Assembly (NCBI RefSeq): GCF_048771995.1
Contig: NC_133036.1
Location: 20,285,501-20,349,500 of the forward strand
Reading direction: 5' to 3'
From: Taeniopygia guttata
Taxonomy: Eukaryota > Chordata > Aves > Passeriformes > Estrildidae
Length of the DNA stretch: 64,000 bases
Shown: piece by piece, positions 49,501-61,152 of the stretch
Numbering within the stretch: position 1 is the first letter of the stretch
How the letters are laid out: every line of letters begins with the position of its first letter
The notes under the pieces: model-generated
Told to the model about the DNA's origin: nothing
The model's database searches: none
Seen by the model: the letters and a program-made list of their open reading frames with translations, nothing else
Made by a program: the position numbers and the translations under genes

Positions 49501-52500
49501 GTAAGTGTAGGTGTTCCTGGCCCACTAGGATTAGCAAACAGATGTATTTCCACAGTAAATGTAATTTTTCAGTCCTCATAGCATTGCAGAGAGCCTTTGA
49601 AAGGCATTTTTCATGCAGCAGGATCATTGAATGTTTAAGTTCTGTGCAAAGATGGAATTCCAGTCAATTGCCTAGAAGGAAGAGAGAGGGATAATATTAT
49701 ATGAGGCTTCTGTGGATTGTTTGTTGACGCTCTCTCTGTGACTATTGAGCATAAACAAGGTTAAAATACATGTTCCTGTATGCTGCTCCCCTCTCCTGGG
49801 GGAGCTGGGCTGTTTCGGGAGCCCCTCAGTGCCACGGCGCTGGATGGAGCCCGGGGTTAGGAAAACATCAGGGTGCCTCTTGCAGGGTACAATATCCAGG
49901 ACAGGAATTCCTCATACCAGGAGTCTGTCCACACTGAGCACAAAATAGGAAGAACAAATCTTTGTTTAGAATCTAACAGAGGAAGGAGGAACATGAGCCA
50001 GATATTATCTGGAAGTATTTTCAAGGAGTGTTTAGAAGGGCTACTGCTGTGAGGTAGGGCTAGCCAAGATAAACATTTCATTTCAGGGCAAATCACCTCT
50101 CACAATGGATACAAATATTAGGAACTCTGAAATGGGTGGTAATGTAGGTTCTCAGTTGAATTTCTGCTGTACTCTGTATTTCTTATCACCTGTATACATT
50201 AATAAAAATACACTCGGGGTTGGGAACTGTGAAGCATTTAAGTGTGATAAATGCTCTGTCTCGTGTCTAATAAGGATGATATCTAGCAGATAATATCACA
50301 GTATTAAAATATATAACAGTATTGTAAAGCATGCAGTTGCAGTCTCACAGGGCACAATAAAATTACATCTTCATAGCAGCAGGCACATAACCAGAAATTC
50401 CAAAAAATGCCCGATGAGAAACATTATTCTTCAGCTTCTCTGTTGAGTGCTTCAGTCTGAAGGCCAAAATAGCCCAGTGTCAGATGGAAAAGATGTGATC
50501 TGCCACTTCTTTTGAGGCTTCTTTGAACCTGGGTGAGTGGTTTTGGCATCCAAATTGCTTCATTTGATGGAAAACTGAGGTTGTTCCTCAGTACATCTCA
50601 TTCAGGATAGGGAAATGAAGAGCCTGGAAAAGTAATAAAAGAGCTGGGAGAAGGACTGAAATAAAGCCATGGCACTTCAGTCTGAAACCTGAAGTTGTTA
50701 CACACTCCCATAATAGCTCCAAATTTATTGGCAGGCAGCTGCTGTGGTTCTAAGGAGCTGCCACAGCCTGAGCTGAGGAATGCCCTTCACTGGGCCCACA
50801 TGGGATTCCCTGATGAATTTCCATTTTCATCTGCTTGGGAATCAGCCTTAGCTTGAGCCACTCTGGAAAACCTTACCTGAGTGGACACTTTTGCATGCAG
50901 ACATACATTTAGGATCAAGCCAGAGAAAGAAATGATTTAATTTTTTTAAACATGTGGTTGTGGGTTTTTTCTAGAAACATGTTTCCTATTGTTTTCAGCC
51001 GAGGTTTGGAACTTGCCAGGGTTTGGCTTTGGCAACTCTTAGTGCTGCCCACTAAACCTCAATCTTCGCTCAGAACGTGGGAAAGAATTCCTCAAGAGCA
51101 GGATGGCCACTGCTAGGGCAGATTGTTGGGGAAAAAAGGGAGGAATTTGGCTGGGAGGAATCTCAGGTGTCCCAATCTGGGTGTGTGTAGGTTAGAAGTT
51201 TTGGGAGTTCAAACTTGCCTTGAGACATTTTATGTATTACTGAAAGTTCTTGGTTTTCATGTACTTCTGCTCACTGGGAAGTGCATGTTGCCCTCTTACT
51301 TGAGGTGTCTTGGATAGCCTGGTGCTCATTTTTTACTTTAATCTCTGTATTAGCACCTTTCTGGCTCAGAGTAGTCTCATAAAGATAAATTATTTGGAAA
51401 ACCACAAAGTCCTACAGCAATGAGGTTCATTTACAAAGCAAATTCAGTATAGAGGAATAAATAAAACTGAGCAGGAGAAATATATAATAATTGCTTCTCA
51501 AAAGATAGTTATCATACTAGGAACCGAATTAGAAATGTTGAAGTAAAAATAATACATACTGAAGCAAGTAATTAAGATTTTCAACATACATGGAAGAGAA
51601 TAGAGAATAAGTTTTACTGTCAACTTTGAAAATAATTATTCTTGAAAATTATAAATATGAACTCCATGCTGAAAGGACTCTGCAATCCTAACTGATATTT
51701 AGGGGAGAGTATTTACATATATACATAAATTTTATTTTCTAATAGAGTTGTGCAGGGGACTATTTGTCCTTCTGCTTCATATTCCGTGTCATTGGTTGAA
51801 ATAAATTTCACAAGACTGGTTTTTCATAAATTTTATGGATTATAGAAATAAGGAAGGACCCAATATAACTATTTTTACTTGTTTCTTTGCATTCTAAAGA
51901 ATAGCTTTCTACTGAAAGCTCCATACTTTCTTATGGAGAAAATAATACTGCAGGAATACAAAATAGAAAATTCCAGCATATTTAAAGTGTGCCCAAAGCT
52001 TCCAAACCCAACTGTGTATCAGGATTATACATTTATGAAGAAAGTTTAAATTTTCCCAACCGCACTGCTTATATTTTTGTAATGTACTGTAGCCATGTGG
52101 CCCTTGCAGTGTCACAGGCCACATTTTTACTACTAACAGACTTGGTATTTTGATTAAATAAAACAATTCTAGCAGCTGTGCCTGAGTTTTGCATGTTATT
52201 TTAGCTGTATATTATTCCTGCTAAAGCCACACTGCTGCTTGAATAGTTATTCAATTTAAGCCCCTTTAACTGGATGTTCCTTGTTGCTTTTCAGCTGCTG
52301 AATTTCCACTCCAGCAGACGTTTCCTCCTTTTCAAATGTCATATTTCCTCATGTGCACCATGCTTTTACTGTCTCCGGTAGCTTTTTCATCCCCAATAAA
52401 GCAGATCTGCAGATGAGCCTCCACAGGTACCGTGAGTGACACGAAATTTCACCTGGTACATTGTGAAATTTTATTGCTATTGGCAAATGACCCACGAGTG

Positions 52501-54141
52501 TATTGTAGCATAAACTAACATTGTCTGACTGACTGGTAATGAGCTGATTAGTAATGCAAAATAATTGCAAACAGAATTGATATTGCACTCTTGTGAAAAA
52601 CAGCAAAAACAGCAAAATCAATACGGTTCCACCTCTCGGGCCGTAGTAATTTTTCCCTTTTTTTTGCTCATGTATTAAAATTGTGGAATTGACTCTCTCT
52701 AACCTGTTCTTTCTCAGTAGAAATGCATTAAATCTGTAAGGTGAAATAGGCTGAGGTGAACAATAATACTTAGTGGTTTTACAGTCTAGCTTGTGAACTG
52801 TATTACATCATTCTTTTGTAGGGAATTAAATTCTTCAAGTCACTTCAAGTGTGGTCCACACGTAAAAATGATTATTGGAATGTGGCAGTTACATTCTTTG
52901 GGAGAAGCAAAGCAGAATGGCATCCTCCTAATTAAACTTCTGCCTTCTGGAGGAAGAAGGAAAAAAGGGGAAAAAGGCCGAGGTTCTTATTTAAGTGGCA
53001 TTTGCAAGACAGAATCAATTGCAAATTAACTTCATGCTCCTATCTCAGACAGATTTTAATGCATATCTGAGTGCCTTTAAGCCCATTGACCAGCTTATAA
53101 ATGAGCACAGAATTGTCCCTGAGGCACCCAGGCCTTGCTGGGATCACGTCCTTGGGCTGCTCACAGTGGCAGTGACAGGCTGAGGGCTCGAAGCAGCCTG
53201 CAAACATCAGAACAACCATCCTGTCAGCTGGGCTGTAATACCCTGAAAAGGGGAGTTTTGATAAAATTCCTGTTTGAACTTGCAGGACAGGACTGGCCAA
53301 TCCCCTCTGGCAGAGTGGTACTGGAGGAGAGGAATGGCATTCTCTCAGATCTGCCACAGCCATAGTTTCAGAAATCTTCCAAAGACCAATAGTGCTGGAG
53401 GAATTCATCACCCATAAGGAACATATTTACACCCAAATGGATAAAATTCCATATTGCTGTGGTGAGGACGAGGGAGTCAAGACAGCTGAGAGACAAAGAA
53501 AGTTCCATGTTGTTTGGATTTTAAAATATTTTGAAAGTTTTGGAAGCATCATTCTAACCAGGTGAAGCAATTCAGTAACAATTTTGATTTGAAGACTGCT
53601 TTTCAAGGGTGTGAGCTCTTTCACAAGAGTGTTTATGAAATAATTTTCATAAAGTGTTTTGAGCGACTCTGTCATTTCCACTTCAGTTAGTGAGAAATAA
53701 TATCTTCCCAGATTGCCTTCCCCTACCAAAACCAAGAATTTTTCTACTTAATGATTTTATGTTTTCTGGTAAGTATTATGTTAATCTGACCCACAATAGT
53801 TTAAGCAAGTCATTGATTTCCTTATTTGTTAAACTTTTGTTACCATTTTAAACTTAAATTTGAGTCCTGTTTGAAATGGGAATGGAATTTCAAAGCATCC
53901 GTCCAAATGTTGCTGTAAGGAATTTCCTGGGCGATTTCACAGCTTGTGTGTACACTAGGGAAAAGACTCAAAAAGCAAGCAACAAGTCCAGGGAGATTTT
54001 CATGTCAATGAATATTAAGAAATCACAAATGAGATGGCCTGAAAGTTTTAGTGCACATATAAATTTGTACATTTCCCCATCAAATTATACCAATGTGGAT
54101 AATTTACCTTAAAGGAATCACTTCATGAGCAAAGATTGTCC
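43571..54141. other. 10.6 kb of mostly unique sequence, no gene recognised
   Basis: I see no exon, RNA gene or clear repeat in this long stretch. GC-richer patches at 45400-45860, 47230-47700 and 48500-48900 carry chance frames on both strands. A 135-codon frame at 49287-49694 lies in AT-rich sequence but has no recognised domain. A 9-bp perfect stem with a 10-nt loop lies at 52444-52471. The block around 52440-52580 is AT-rich with octamer- and homeodomain-like words. Confidence 0.5.
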
Positions 54142-54570
54142 GAAGCATGGAATGTCTGGAGCTAGAACATCCACCAAGATCATGGATCCAGGCCCTGTCC
54201 CTGCCCAGACCCCCCAACAATCCCCCCAGGATCATGGATCCAGCCCCTGTCCCTGCCCAGACCCCCCAACAATCCCCCCAGGATCATGGATCCAGCCCCT
54301 GTCCCTGCCCAGACCCCCCAGCAATCCCCCCAGGATCATGGATCCAGCCCCTGTCCCTGCCCAGACCCCCCAACAATCCCCCCTGTCCATCCCTGGTGTC
54401 CAAAGGCTCCTGGAGCTGCGGCAGCCTCGGGGCCGTGCCCGTTCCCTGGGCAGCCTGGGCAGTGCCCAGCACCTCTGGGGGAAGCAGAACCTTTCCCTGC
54501 TCTGCAGCCTGAGCCTGCCCTGCCCAGCTCCAGCCACTCCCTGGTGCTGCCCTGGCCCAGCAGGGAGTTT
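54142..54570 (-). mobile_element. CR1 LINE 3' end with internal tandem expansion
   Basis: Antisense CR1 order is visible: a degenerate 3' terminus ('gaagcatggaatgtctggag', 'catccaccaagatcatgg'), then 'cccctgtccctgcccagacc', then 'aggctcctggagctgcggca', 'ggccgtgcccgttccctggg', 'agtgcccagcacctctgggg' and 'cctgagcctgccctgcccag'. The last pieces correspond to about 300-400 bp inside the CR1 3' region. Between terminus and body, one CR1 segment has been copied about four times in tandem (54178-54383). The element is 5'-truncated and non-coding. Confidence 0.8.
54178..54383. repeat. 52-bp tandem repeat, about 4 copies, inside CR1
   Basis: The unit begins 'atcatggatccagcccctgt' and ends 'caacaatccccccagg'; its CATGG landmark recurs at 54181, 54233, 54285 and 54337, an exact 52-bp period. 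Copies differ by only a few bases (ggccc/gcccc, caac/cagc). Because 52 is not a multiple of 3 the frame rotates with each copy, so the Pro-rich frames running through it are artefacts. Confidence 0.95.
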
Positions 54571-56536
54571 GGCAGGTGACATTTGTCTGGAAGGAGTTTG
54601 TGATGAGATGAATGAGCCCAGATGGCTCCTTGGGTGCTTTTGTGGGGCTTGGCTGTAGCTGCTGTCATGCTTGGGATGATTTCCTCCCAGGCTGGGTACA
54701 CAGCTACCTTTTCTTTCCCTTATTTGATTATTTCTCACTTGCTTTTCCTCTCCCTTCTGCTGCTGTCTCCAGGCCAAGTACATGTAATGAAAAATACCAT
54801 TCTCCATCAGAATGTGTGCAAGTCCCAGGAAGAAATATTTCAGTCTAGGAAAAAAGGGAATTAGAGAACAATTCCATAAAGAGCAACTGTAGCACCATCA
54901 CCACCACAGCCTGCTAAAAGCTCCATTTATGAGTGCAATTAGGCATATGGATAGCTGAGGTTTTGTCATCAGCCCAGAATGGGACAACTCAGTGAGGCAG
55001 ATTCAATCTAAATCTATAACAGGAAAGCTGGTCTAAGATGTAACCCTATAGTATGCCTGGAAATGAGAAGTTGTTGGAGAACTGCTTTGTTTGGCAACAT
55101 TTGCTAATGAAAGGATGCAATTCCATGCAGCAGGGAAAAGGATCCCTGACAGACATACGTGCCTGATGCAGGGGCTGAATGCCTCAGATTTATCAAAAAT
55201 AACTGGGGGGAGGCAGGGCAGGGGCACAGTGCTTTGCTCCCAGTTAAATTACTCTGAGGGGCCAAGCAGGGAAAAAAGGGAATAATCTTGTTTACAAGAT
55301 GAGAACAGACTGAAACAGAGACAGAGAAAAAATGAATGAAGGAATTGCACCAAAAATGATTTTGTATCAGGTGCGTTTTGAGGCATTTGTGACTACAGGT
55401 ATTAAGCTTTGGGTTCCAACAGGAGCAGACACTTGTGCCCCATTTGCAGCTGGGTAATTACAAACCTGCTGCCTTCTGCTTAAAAGAGACAAAAACTCAC
55501 CTTCTGTTGGTGCAAGACATAAAGCAATATTATCCACTTGCTATCTTCAAATATAGCTAAATAATTTTCTCTTCATTAACTTAATTTACTGCTTTGTGCT
55601 TCCCTGTTTCTGGGGTTTGAGTGGCAGTACCTTGTATGGCATTGTTGCTGGTGGGGGAAAGAAGGGGAATCACTGGGATTAGCATATTGGACTCAAATAT
55701 TTCTGTTTTCTCTGTGCTTCCCAGGCAATAATCATATTTAGCAACTTCTGTAACTGTACACCAGATTGTCAGGGAACAAACATCTATGGGGGTGGATCTC
55801 ATAAAATTTTGCTGCTTGCTGAAGTAGAAAATGAGTATAATCAAGCATGGGACTGTCAAAGAGCAACACTCCCAGGGAGCCAGGGGTTCAGTGCCTCTCT
55901 CCTGCACCAGAAATCCAAGCCCTGCTGCTGTTCAGAAGCTCTATTTGCTGAGCAGCGCTGTTGAAACATCCCCAATTTTTATCTTTTACTGGTGCTGTAA
56001 CTTTGCACTTTTAGGAATTCTCCAGACCAAAGTTATAATAAATCCATTGAGTAGTAGCTGAATTTGGGCAATTATCTCATTTCTGCTCTGATTAATTTAA
56101 ATTTTTCTTCTTGTCTATTTTAAATTCAAATAGAAAATCGTTCTCTAACTCACAGTTCTGCCAGATGAGGATTTGTAAGCAGCAATGGGCCTATTTTACA
56201 TATCAGTTGGACCCACAGACCAAGTGAGTTTAAGAGAAGCATGCTAGCACCTTGCAATGAACCATGGAGTTTATCATAGGAATGTTGTATTTAAATCCAG
56301 AGTAGAATGTTTTTAGAAAGCAAATTGTTTCAGCATTTCCCCTGCAGTTTTCAGCTTTGTTAAGTTGGAGTCTGTTTGCAGGAAATGAAATGCCCCTTGT
56401 TCCTTGATAGGGATGCTTTGGGTGGTCTGTGAAGCCAACAGAGCTGCAGATGGTGCTGGGACAGGTGAAGCAATTTAGCACATTAATCAAATATTCAGTA
56501 TACAGAGATATTTTGAAACCAGGTTTTGCAGTTATC
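54571..56536. other. Unique sequence, no gene recognised
   Basis: No repeat family or exon recognised; only short frames on both strands. Confidence 0.5.
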
Positions 56537-56855
56537 TATAGAATTACAGAATTATTTGGGTTGGAAGGGACCTTAAATCCCACCCAGTGCCACCCCTGCC
56601 ATGGCAGGGACCCCTTCCACCATCCCAGGCTGCTCCAGCCCCAGTGTCCAGCCTGGCCTTGGGCACTGCCAGGGATCCAGGGGCAGCCACAGCTGCTCTG
56701 GGCACCTGTGCCAGGGCCTGCCCACCCTGCCAGGGAACAATTCCTAATTCCCAATATCCCATTCAGCCCTGCCCTCCGGCACTGGGAGCCATTCCCTGTG
56801 TCCTGTCCCTCCATCCTTTGTCCAAAGGCCCTTTTCATCCCCCTTGTAGGAACCC
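56537..56855 (-). mobile_element. CR1 LINE, truncated 3' end
   Basis: A clear antisense CR1: 'atagaattacagaattattt', 'gggttggaagggacctta', 'ctgccatggcagggacccct', 'ggccttgggcactgccaggg', 'ctgtgccagggcctgcccac', 'gggaacaattcctaattcc', and 'ttcagccctgccctccggca'. The 3' end is at 56537. It is the best-preserved CR1 in the window, about 320 bp, and nearly identical over the shared part to the copy at 2943. Confidence 0.92.
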
Positions 56856-58916
56856 TTTAGGCGCTGGAAGAGTACAATGAGAGACCTTGCTGTCATATTC
56901 TGCACAAGTGAAATATGTTTGGATTTGGGTGGTGGGAAGGGTTTTTTAGATCTATTGTTTATAGTTTGGAACTTTTTAATTTTCAAGTGTTTACAGAACT
57001 GAAGGGCAGCATTGTCAAGGCAACGAAAGACTTGATTCATGGCAATAATGTGCTAATTTTTGTTGGCATCAATGAAACAATCACTCAGAATAGAGATGCA
57101 GGAACATGAAAAATAAGTGAAGGACATAATACTTATCAATGAATTTGAAAATCATTACCGGTTTTGGAGTGTTTCCTTTGTGAGCCATGTAAGAGCTTCT
57201 CTGCACAGGAGTTATTTTAGGTTAATTAAGAGAGGAACTGTTCAAAGTAAGACATGGCAAGTGTCAACTTTCTAGAATGGTTTTTAAACCATGAATCCAC
57301 ATCTTGCCTCAATCAGAATGAATTTTCAGCTGCAGAGAAGACAAAACTTAATTTTAAGTGGATTTTTTTTCTTGATTCATGTTGTCTGGAAGTCAGTTAC
57401 CTTAATTTTTATTTTAAATCAAGAAACTAATTTGCTCACTGCCTTGACCAAGAGTAGTTTTTAACAGCGTTGCATAATCCAGTCCATTTCAACTTCTGAC
57501 AATGCCACTTGCTTCTTTTTTTAAGGATCTTGTTAATGGCCTTGTGATCATGCATTTATAGAGCTGCATTGATATCACTGCTCTTTTTGAATAGCCCTGC
57601 TCTGCAAGTGGCTGCATTAGCTTTAAAGGAAAAACTTGAGGGAAAAACGTGCTGCTCAGTTTGGGTAGACTGCGGGATTCTGGTCTTTAGAAAGGACTAA
57701 AATAAATGAGAAAAAAACCCAAAACAGCCCAAACTTCTCCCCTTTCATGTTTCTTATCTAGCTTAGCAGAATAAAAATGGGAATTTGGGGTTGTACACAA
57801 TGCTGATGAAAAGTGAAGTATCACTATTAATGTGTGAACATTTTTGCACACCTCCACAGCAGGGATTTTCCCTAATGTCTCTTGCATTAACAGCTGTGAC
57901 AGAAACTCTGCTTTCAGCAGCTTCAAGTGGTTAAATCAATAATAGAAAGAGTTTAAAAATACTAATCCAGCACTGCTATGTGAACATTCCCTGCCCAGCC
58001 TGCCGACTCTGTATGCAAACAGCTAATGGTGAGCATCAATAATTTTCACTGCTGAATTTTTCCATATCTAAAACTTCAGTAAATCCCTCCTCAGATAATT
58101 TTTCAGAGGGCAGAAGCAGAGTTAGACACGTGATGTGTAACCATATGGTAAGAGAAGTGATTCACCACTCCTGATGAAAGGAATTGAGCCAGTCTGGATT
58201 GGCAGTGGGTAATTCGACATATGCAGCCAGGCACTGACTAGGCCCAGCGTTTCTGGGGTGTGAGTGCCTCTCATCACGCCAGAGAAACAGGAGCAGCTGA
58301 AATTCAGAAAGTGTGATGCCCTTGTCAGGGACTAGAGGTGAAATAGAACAATTTTCCCATCTCTTGTGATTAGAAATGTGTGTTAGTATATGATCTTTGG
58401 CTTCTGAAGTAGGGGTGGTTTAGGAGTAAATTGGGGGCATTATAAAGATCTAATAATTCCAGCAGCACCACAAAGGCTGTGTCTGGTAGAAATAGCGCAG
58501 CTCTACTACAGGTTGTGAGGACTGGGTGTGTTTGGTGTCAAACATCCCAATATTTAGCTGGGATAAATACTGAGGGTGGTGAACTTGGTGGGTTTGGTGG
58601 CCTCAGATAAGGCAAACCTGGGCTGTGCTGGGCACACCTGTGGGTTTGGGAAAGCTGGGGAGGGATTGCTGAGCAGTTTGGGTAGAGAGTGCCTTCCTGC
58701 AGATGTGGAGGTGGTGCCCCTGCTGCTCTGCTCGGTGTGTGGAGGTGGTGGGCAGTTCCTGTGCTGGGCTCTGCTCCTGGGCGTGGAGCTGCAGGAAGGG
58801 TTTCCTGAGCAGTCCAACAGCTTTGCAGGTGCATTTCTGCCCTGGAAGGTGAACAGGCAGCCAGACAGCCTAAATAAATGTGTATCCAGCTTCCAAGCCA
58901 AGCTGAGGAAAAAAAT
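56856..58916. other. Unique sequence, no gene recognised
   Basis: AT-rich, with a GC-richer patch at 58540-58860 holding overlapping frames on both strands. No recognised domain or repeat. Confidence 0.5.
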
Positions 58917-59045
58917 TTTGAAAATACAAAGGTTCTTCACATTGAGAAAAAGCCTGGAATATGCCTTGGAAGCAATGATGACCTAAGGCCTCAAATCCCC
59001 ATAGTGTAAGTCTGATTATAGATTTCTAACTCCCATTTAGGGGTT
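58917..59045 (+). repeat. Left arm of a long inverted repeat
   Basis: From 'tttgaaaatacaaaggttc' to 'aactcccatttagggg', this 129-bp arm pairs with the reverse complement of 59533-59665 over its whole length, at roughly 85-90% identity by eye with one 2-bp gap. Conserved blocks include 'agcctggaat', 'gccttgga', 'aagtctgattata' and 'tttctaactcccatttaggg'. It belongs to no repeat family that I recognise. Confidence 0.9.
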
Positions 59046-59532
59046 TGAAACTTTCTGTGAGTTTGTAAAGTCTAACTAACCCCAACCCATCCCCAAGTAC
59101 TCCACTCCCCCATCTAAAGATGTCCTGTTACCTGGGCACTAAACCAGGTGGTCCTCACCCATGGCTCTGTTAACAAGGAGCACTCTACACAAAATCTCCT
59201 GTTCTCCAGTTGAAAGGTGCTCTGTGATCTCCCACTGCTACTCATTTCCTGCCTATTATTTATGATTCTAGCTTTGAAAATAGTTTATCCCATAATTTGA
59301 CTTTGAGTCTATTCAGTCCACACTTTGATCTAAAAGATTAAGATGGCTGGGTTTTAGATGTGGTCCCTCGACAGAGATCACAGGGAATTCATGAGGGCGT
59401 GGGGTATAAAAATAATTAGGGAGAATATCAATGTACAATACAAAAAGTTGAGCTTCTTTGCAGTAAACATCTCCCAGTAGGAAAATGAAAATGAATCTCA
59501 GTCCATGTATTCCAGTGAATCTCTGCCATAAT
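59046..59532. other. Spacer of the inverted repeat
   Basis: 487 bp between the two arms. It shows no internal self-complementarity that I could see and no long open frame on either strand, so it does not look like a transposon gene. Confidence 0.7.
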
Positions 59533-59665
59533 AAAACCCTAAATGGGAGTTAGAAATTTATAATCAGACTTGCACTGTAGGGATTTGAAGCATTAGTTCA
59601 TCTTTGCATCCAAGGCACATTCCAGGCTTCTTCTCACTGTGAAAAAAACCTTTGCATTTTCAAAC
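59533..59665 (-). repeat. Right arm of a long inverted repeat
   Basis: Reverse-complement partner of 58917-59045. It starts 'aaaaccctaaatgggagtt' and ends 'tttgcattttcaaac'. A folded transcript could form an imperfect stem of about 130 bp with a loop of nearly 490 nt. Confidence 0.9.
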
Positions 59666-60240
59666 AGACCAGAAGGCTAAGTCATGTTTTGCCATTGCTA
59701 GTATCACAAAAATATATTTTCATATTTATAGAAACCAGCAATTGGATTCTATGGAAAGAGAATCCATATATCATCCGTCTCCTCTATCTGTTCTGTAGTC
59801 ATGTGGGGCTTTCCTCTGTTCAAGGAATTAGTCAAGCATGTAATAAGCAGATCACTGTCAGTTTAAAATTATTTTTCTGAAATGGTTCATCATCAGTTGA
59901 CTGGAGACAACTTATTCCAGGGATTTCTTCCATATATAAAAGTAGCCTTTGACTTTGAAGCCAACTTTATGTTGTGGGGTTTTTTTCTGCAAAATTAAAA
60001 CAAACTAACTCATGGACTAATGTGCTGTGTGCATATGATACTCTGTAGTGCTGTATTTTGTATTTGCTTTGAAACAGAATTGGGAAGAAAATGGGGATTA
60101 ATTCTGCATGTGAGATTTAACCTTAACTCTTTGTATTTCCATGCAGGGTTGGTGTTTTCCAGTGTGTCTGTTGTGGGACCTGCAAGTACCCCAGGAGAGG
60201 GGTGTGGTGCTGGGGAGGGCAAAGGGCAGTTGGGAAGTGC
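59666..60240. other. Unique sequence, no gene recognised
   Basis: AT-rich non-coding sequence before the minisatellite; no recognised feature. Confidence 0.5.
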
Positions 60241-60608
60241 CTGTCCCTGTGTCCCTGTCCCTGTGTCCCTGTGTCCCTGTCCCCGTGCCTGTGTCCCTAA
60301 CCCTGTCCCTGTGTCCCCATGCCCATGTTCCTGTGTGCCTGTCCCTGTGTCCCCATGCCCATGTCCCTGTGCCTGTGTCCCTGTCCCTGTATCCCTGTGT
60401 CCCTGCCCATGTCCCTGTGTCCCCATGCCCATGTCCCTGTGTCCCTATCCCAGTGTCCCTGTCCCCGTGCCTGTGTCCCAAACCCTGTCCCTGTGTCCCC
60501 ATGCCCATGTCCCTGTGTCCCTGTGTCCCTGTGTCCCTGCCCATGTCCCTGTGTCCCTGTCCCTGTATCCCTGTGTCCCTGTGTCCCTGTCCCCATGCCT
60601 GTGCCCCT
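60241..60608. repeat. Degenerate CCCTGT-type minisatellite
   Basis: About 370 bp of CCCTGT/GTCCCT hexamers with variants (CCCCATG, CCCCGTG, CCCTATC). A higher-order pattern is visible: the segment around 60281 ('ccccgtgcctgtgtcccta', then 'accctgtccctgtgtcccca') recurs with one difference at 60463, an offset of 182 bp. A single telomere-like CCCTAACCCT occurs at 60295-60304. The minus strand has regularly spaced GGG runs. Long frames on both strands (Val-Pro-Val-Ser-Leu-Cys or Gly-Thr-Gln-Gly-His patterns) come from the repeat. Confidence 0.95.
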
Positions 60609-61152
60609 GGGCTCCCGTGGCTGTCCATGAGCTGCCCAGGGGCTGTGCCAGGCTGAGCAGGTCGCAGCTGCAGGGCTGCTGAGGTTGGCACTGTCAGGTG
60701 ACAAAGCTGAGCATGGCACTGCCACATCCCTGTGGCCCTGCTGTCTGTCCCTGCCCGTCTGGCAGTGCCACCAGCAGCTCTGATCCCCTGGGACTCTGTG
60801 CCAGCTGCAGATGCAGCCCATAGCCCAAGGGACTCAGAGCCATGGAGGGTGTGGGGCACTGAGCAAACCACGCTCACTCCTGTGGCAGCTGCAAAGGTCA
60901 GGGAAGACATTTGTTCTGAATTCTGTGACTCTGTTTGGATTGGGATTCTGGGTTATTTTGCCACGAGACTTGAGCTAACAAGCTTTGCTGAGGGTTGGAA
61001 ACGTATCTTGAATCTGTTCCTTCTTAAACACCATTGTGCTGTCAGTAATTCCTGACAGGAATAGGAGGATGAATTGTCAGTAATTCCTCATAGCAGGATG
61101 CTGTTCCCTGTGGATTCTGAAGTCACAATTATGCCAGAAGGAATTTCTAATC
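60609..61152. other. Unique sequence with a small direct repeat
   Basis: 'gtcagtaattcct' occurs at 61041 and again at 61076, a partial tandem duplication of about 35 bp. No gene recognised. Confidence 0.6.

Noticed and set aside
49287..49694. 135-codon plus frame in AT-rich sequence
   Set aside because: A frame this long is somewhat unusual for AT-rich DNA, but about one such frame in 64 kb is plausible by chance, and no motif or family is recognisable.
54125..54807. Pro-rich plus frames and a 191-codon minus frame
   Set aside because: They cross a CR1 3' end and a 52-bp repeat whose length is not a multiple of 3; the peptide register changes with each copy.
60020..60910. Frames of up to 270 codons with Val-Pro-Val-Ser-Leu-Cys or Gly-Thr-Gln-Gly-His repeats
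   Set aside because: Arise from the CCCTGT minisatellite, open on both strands, with no recognised domain in the flanks.
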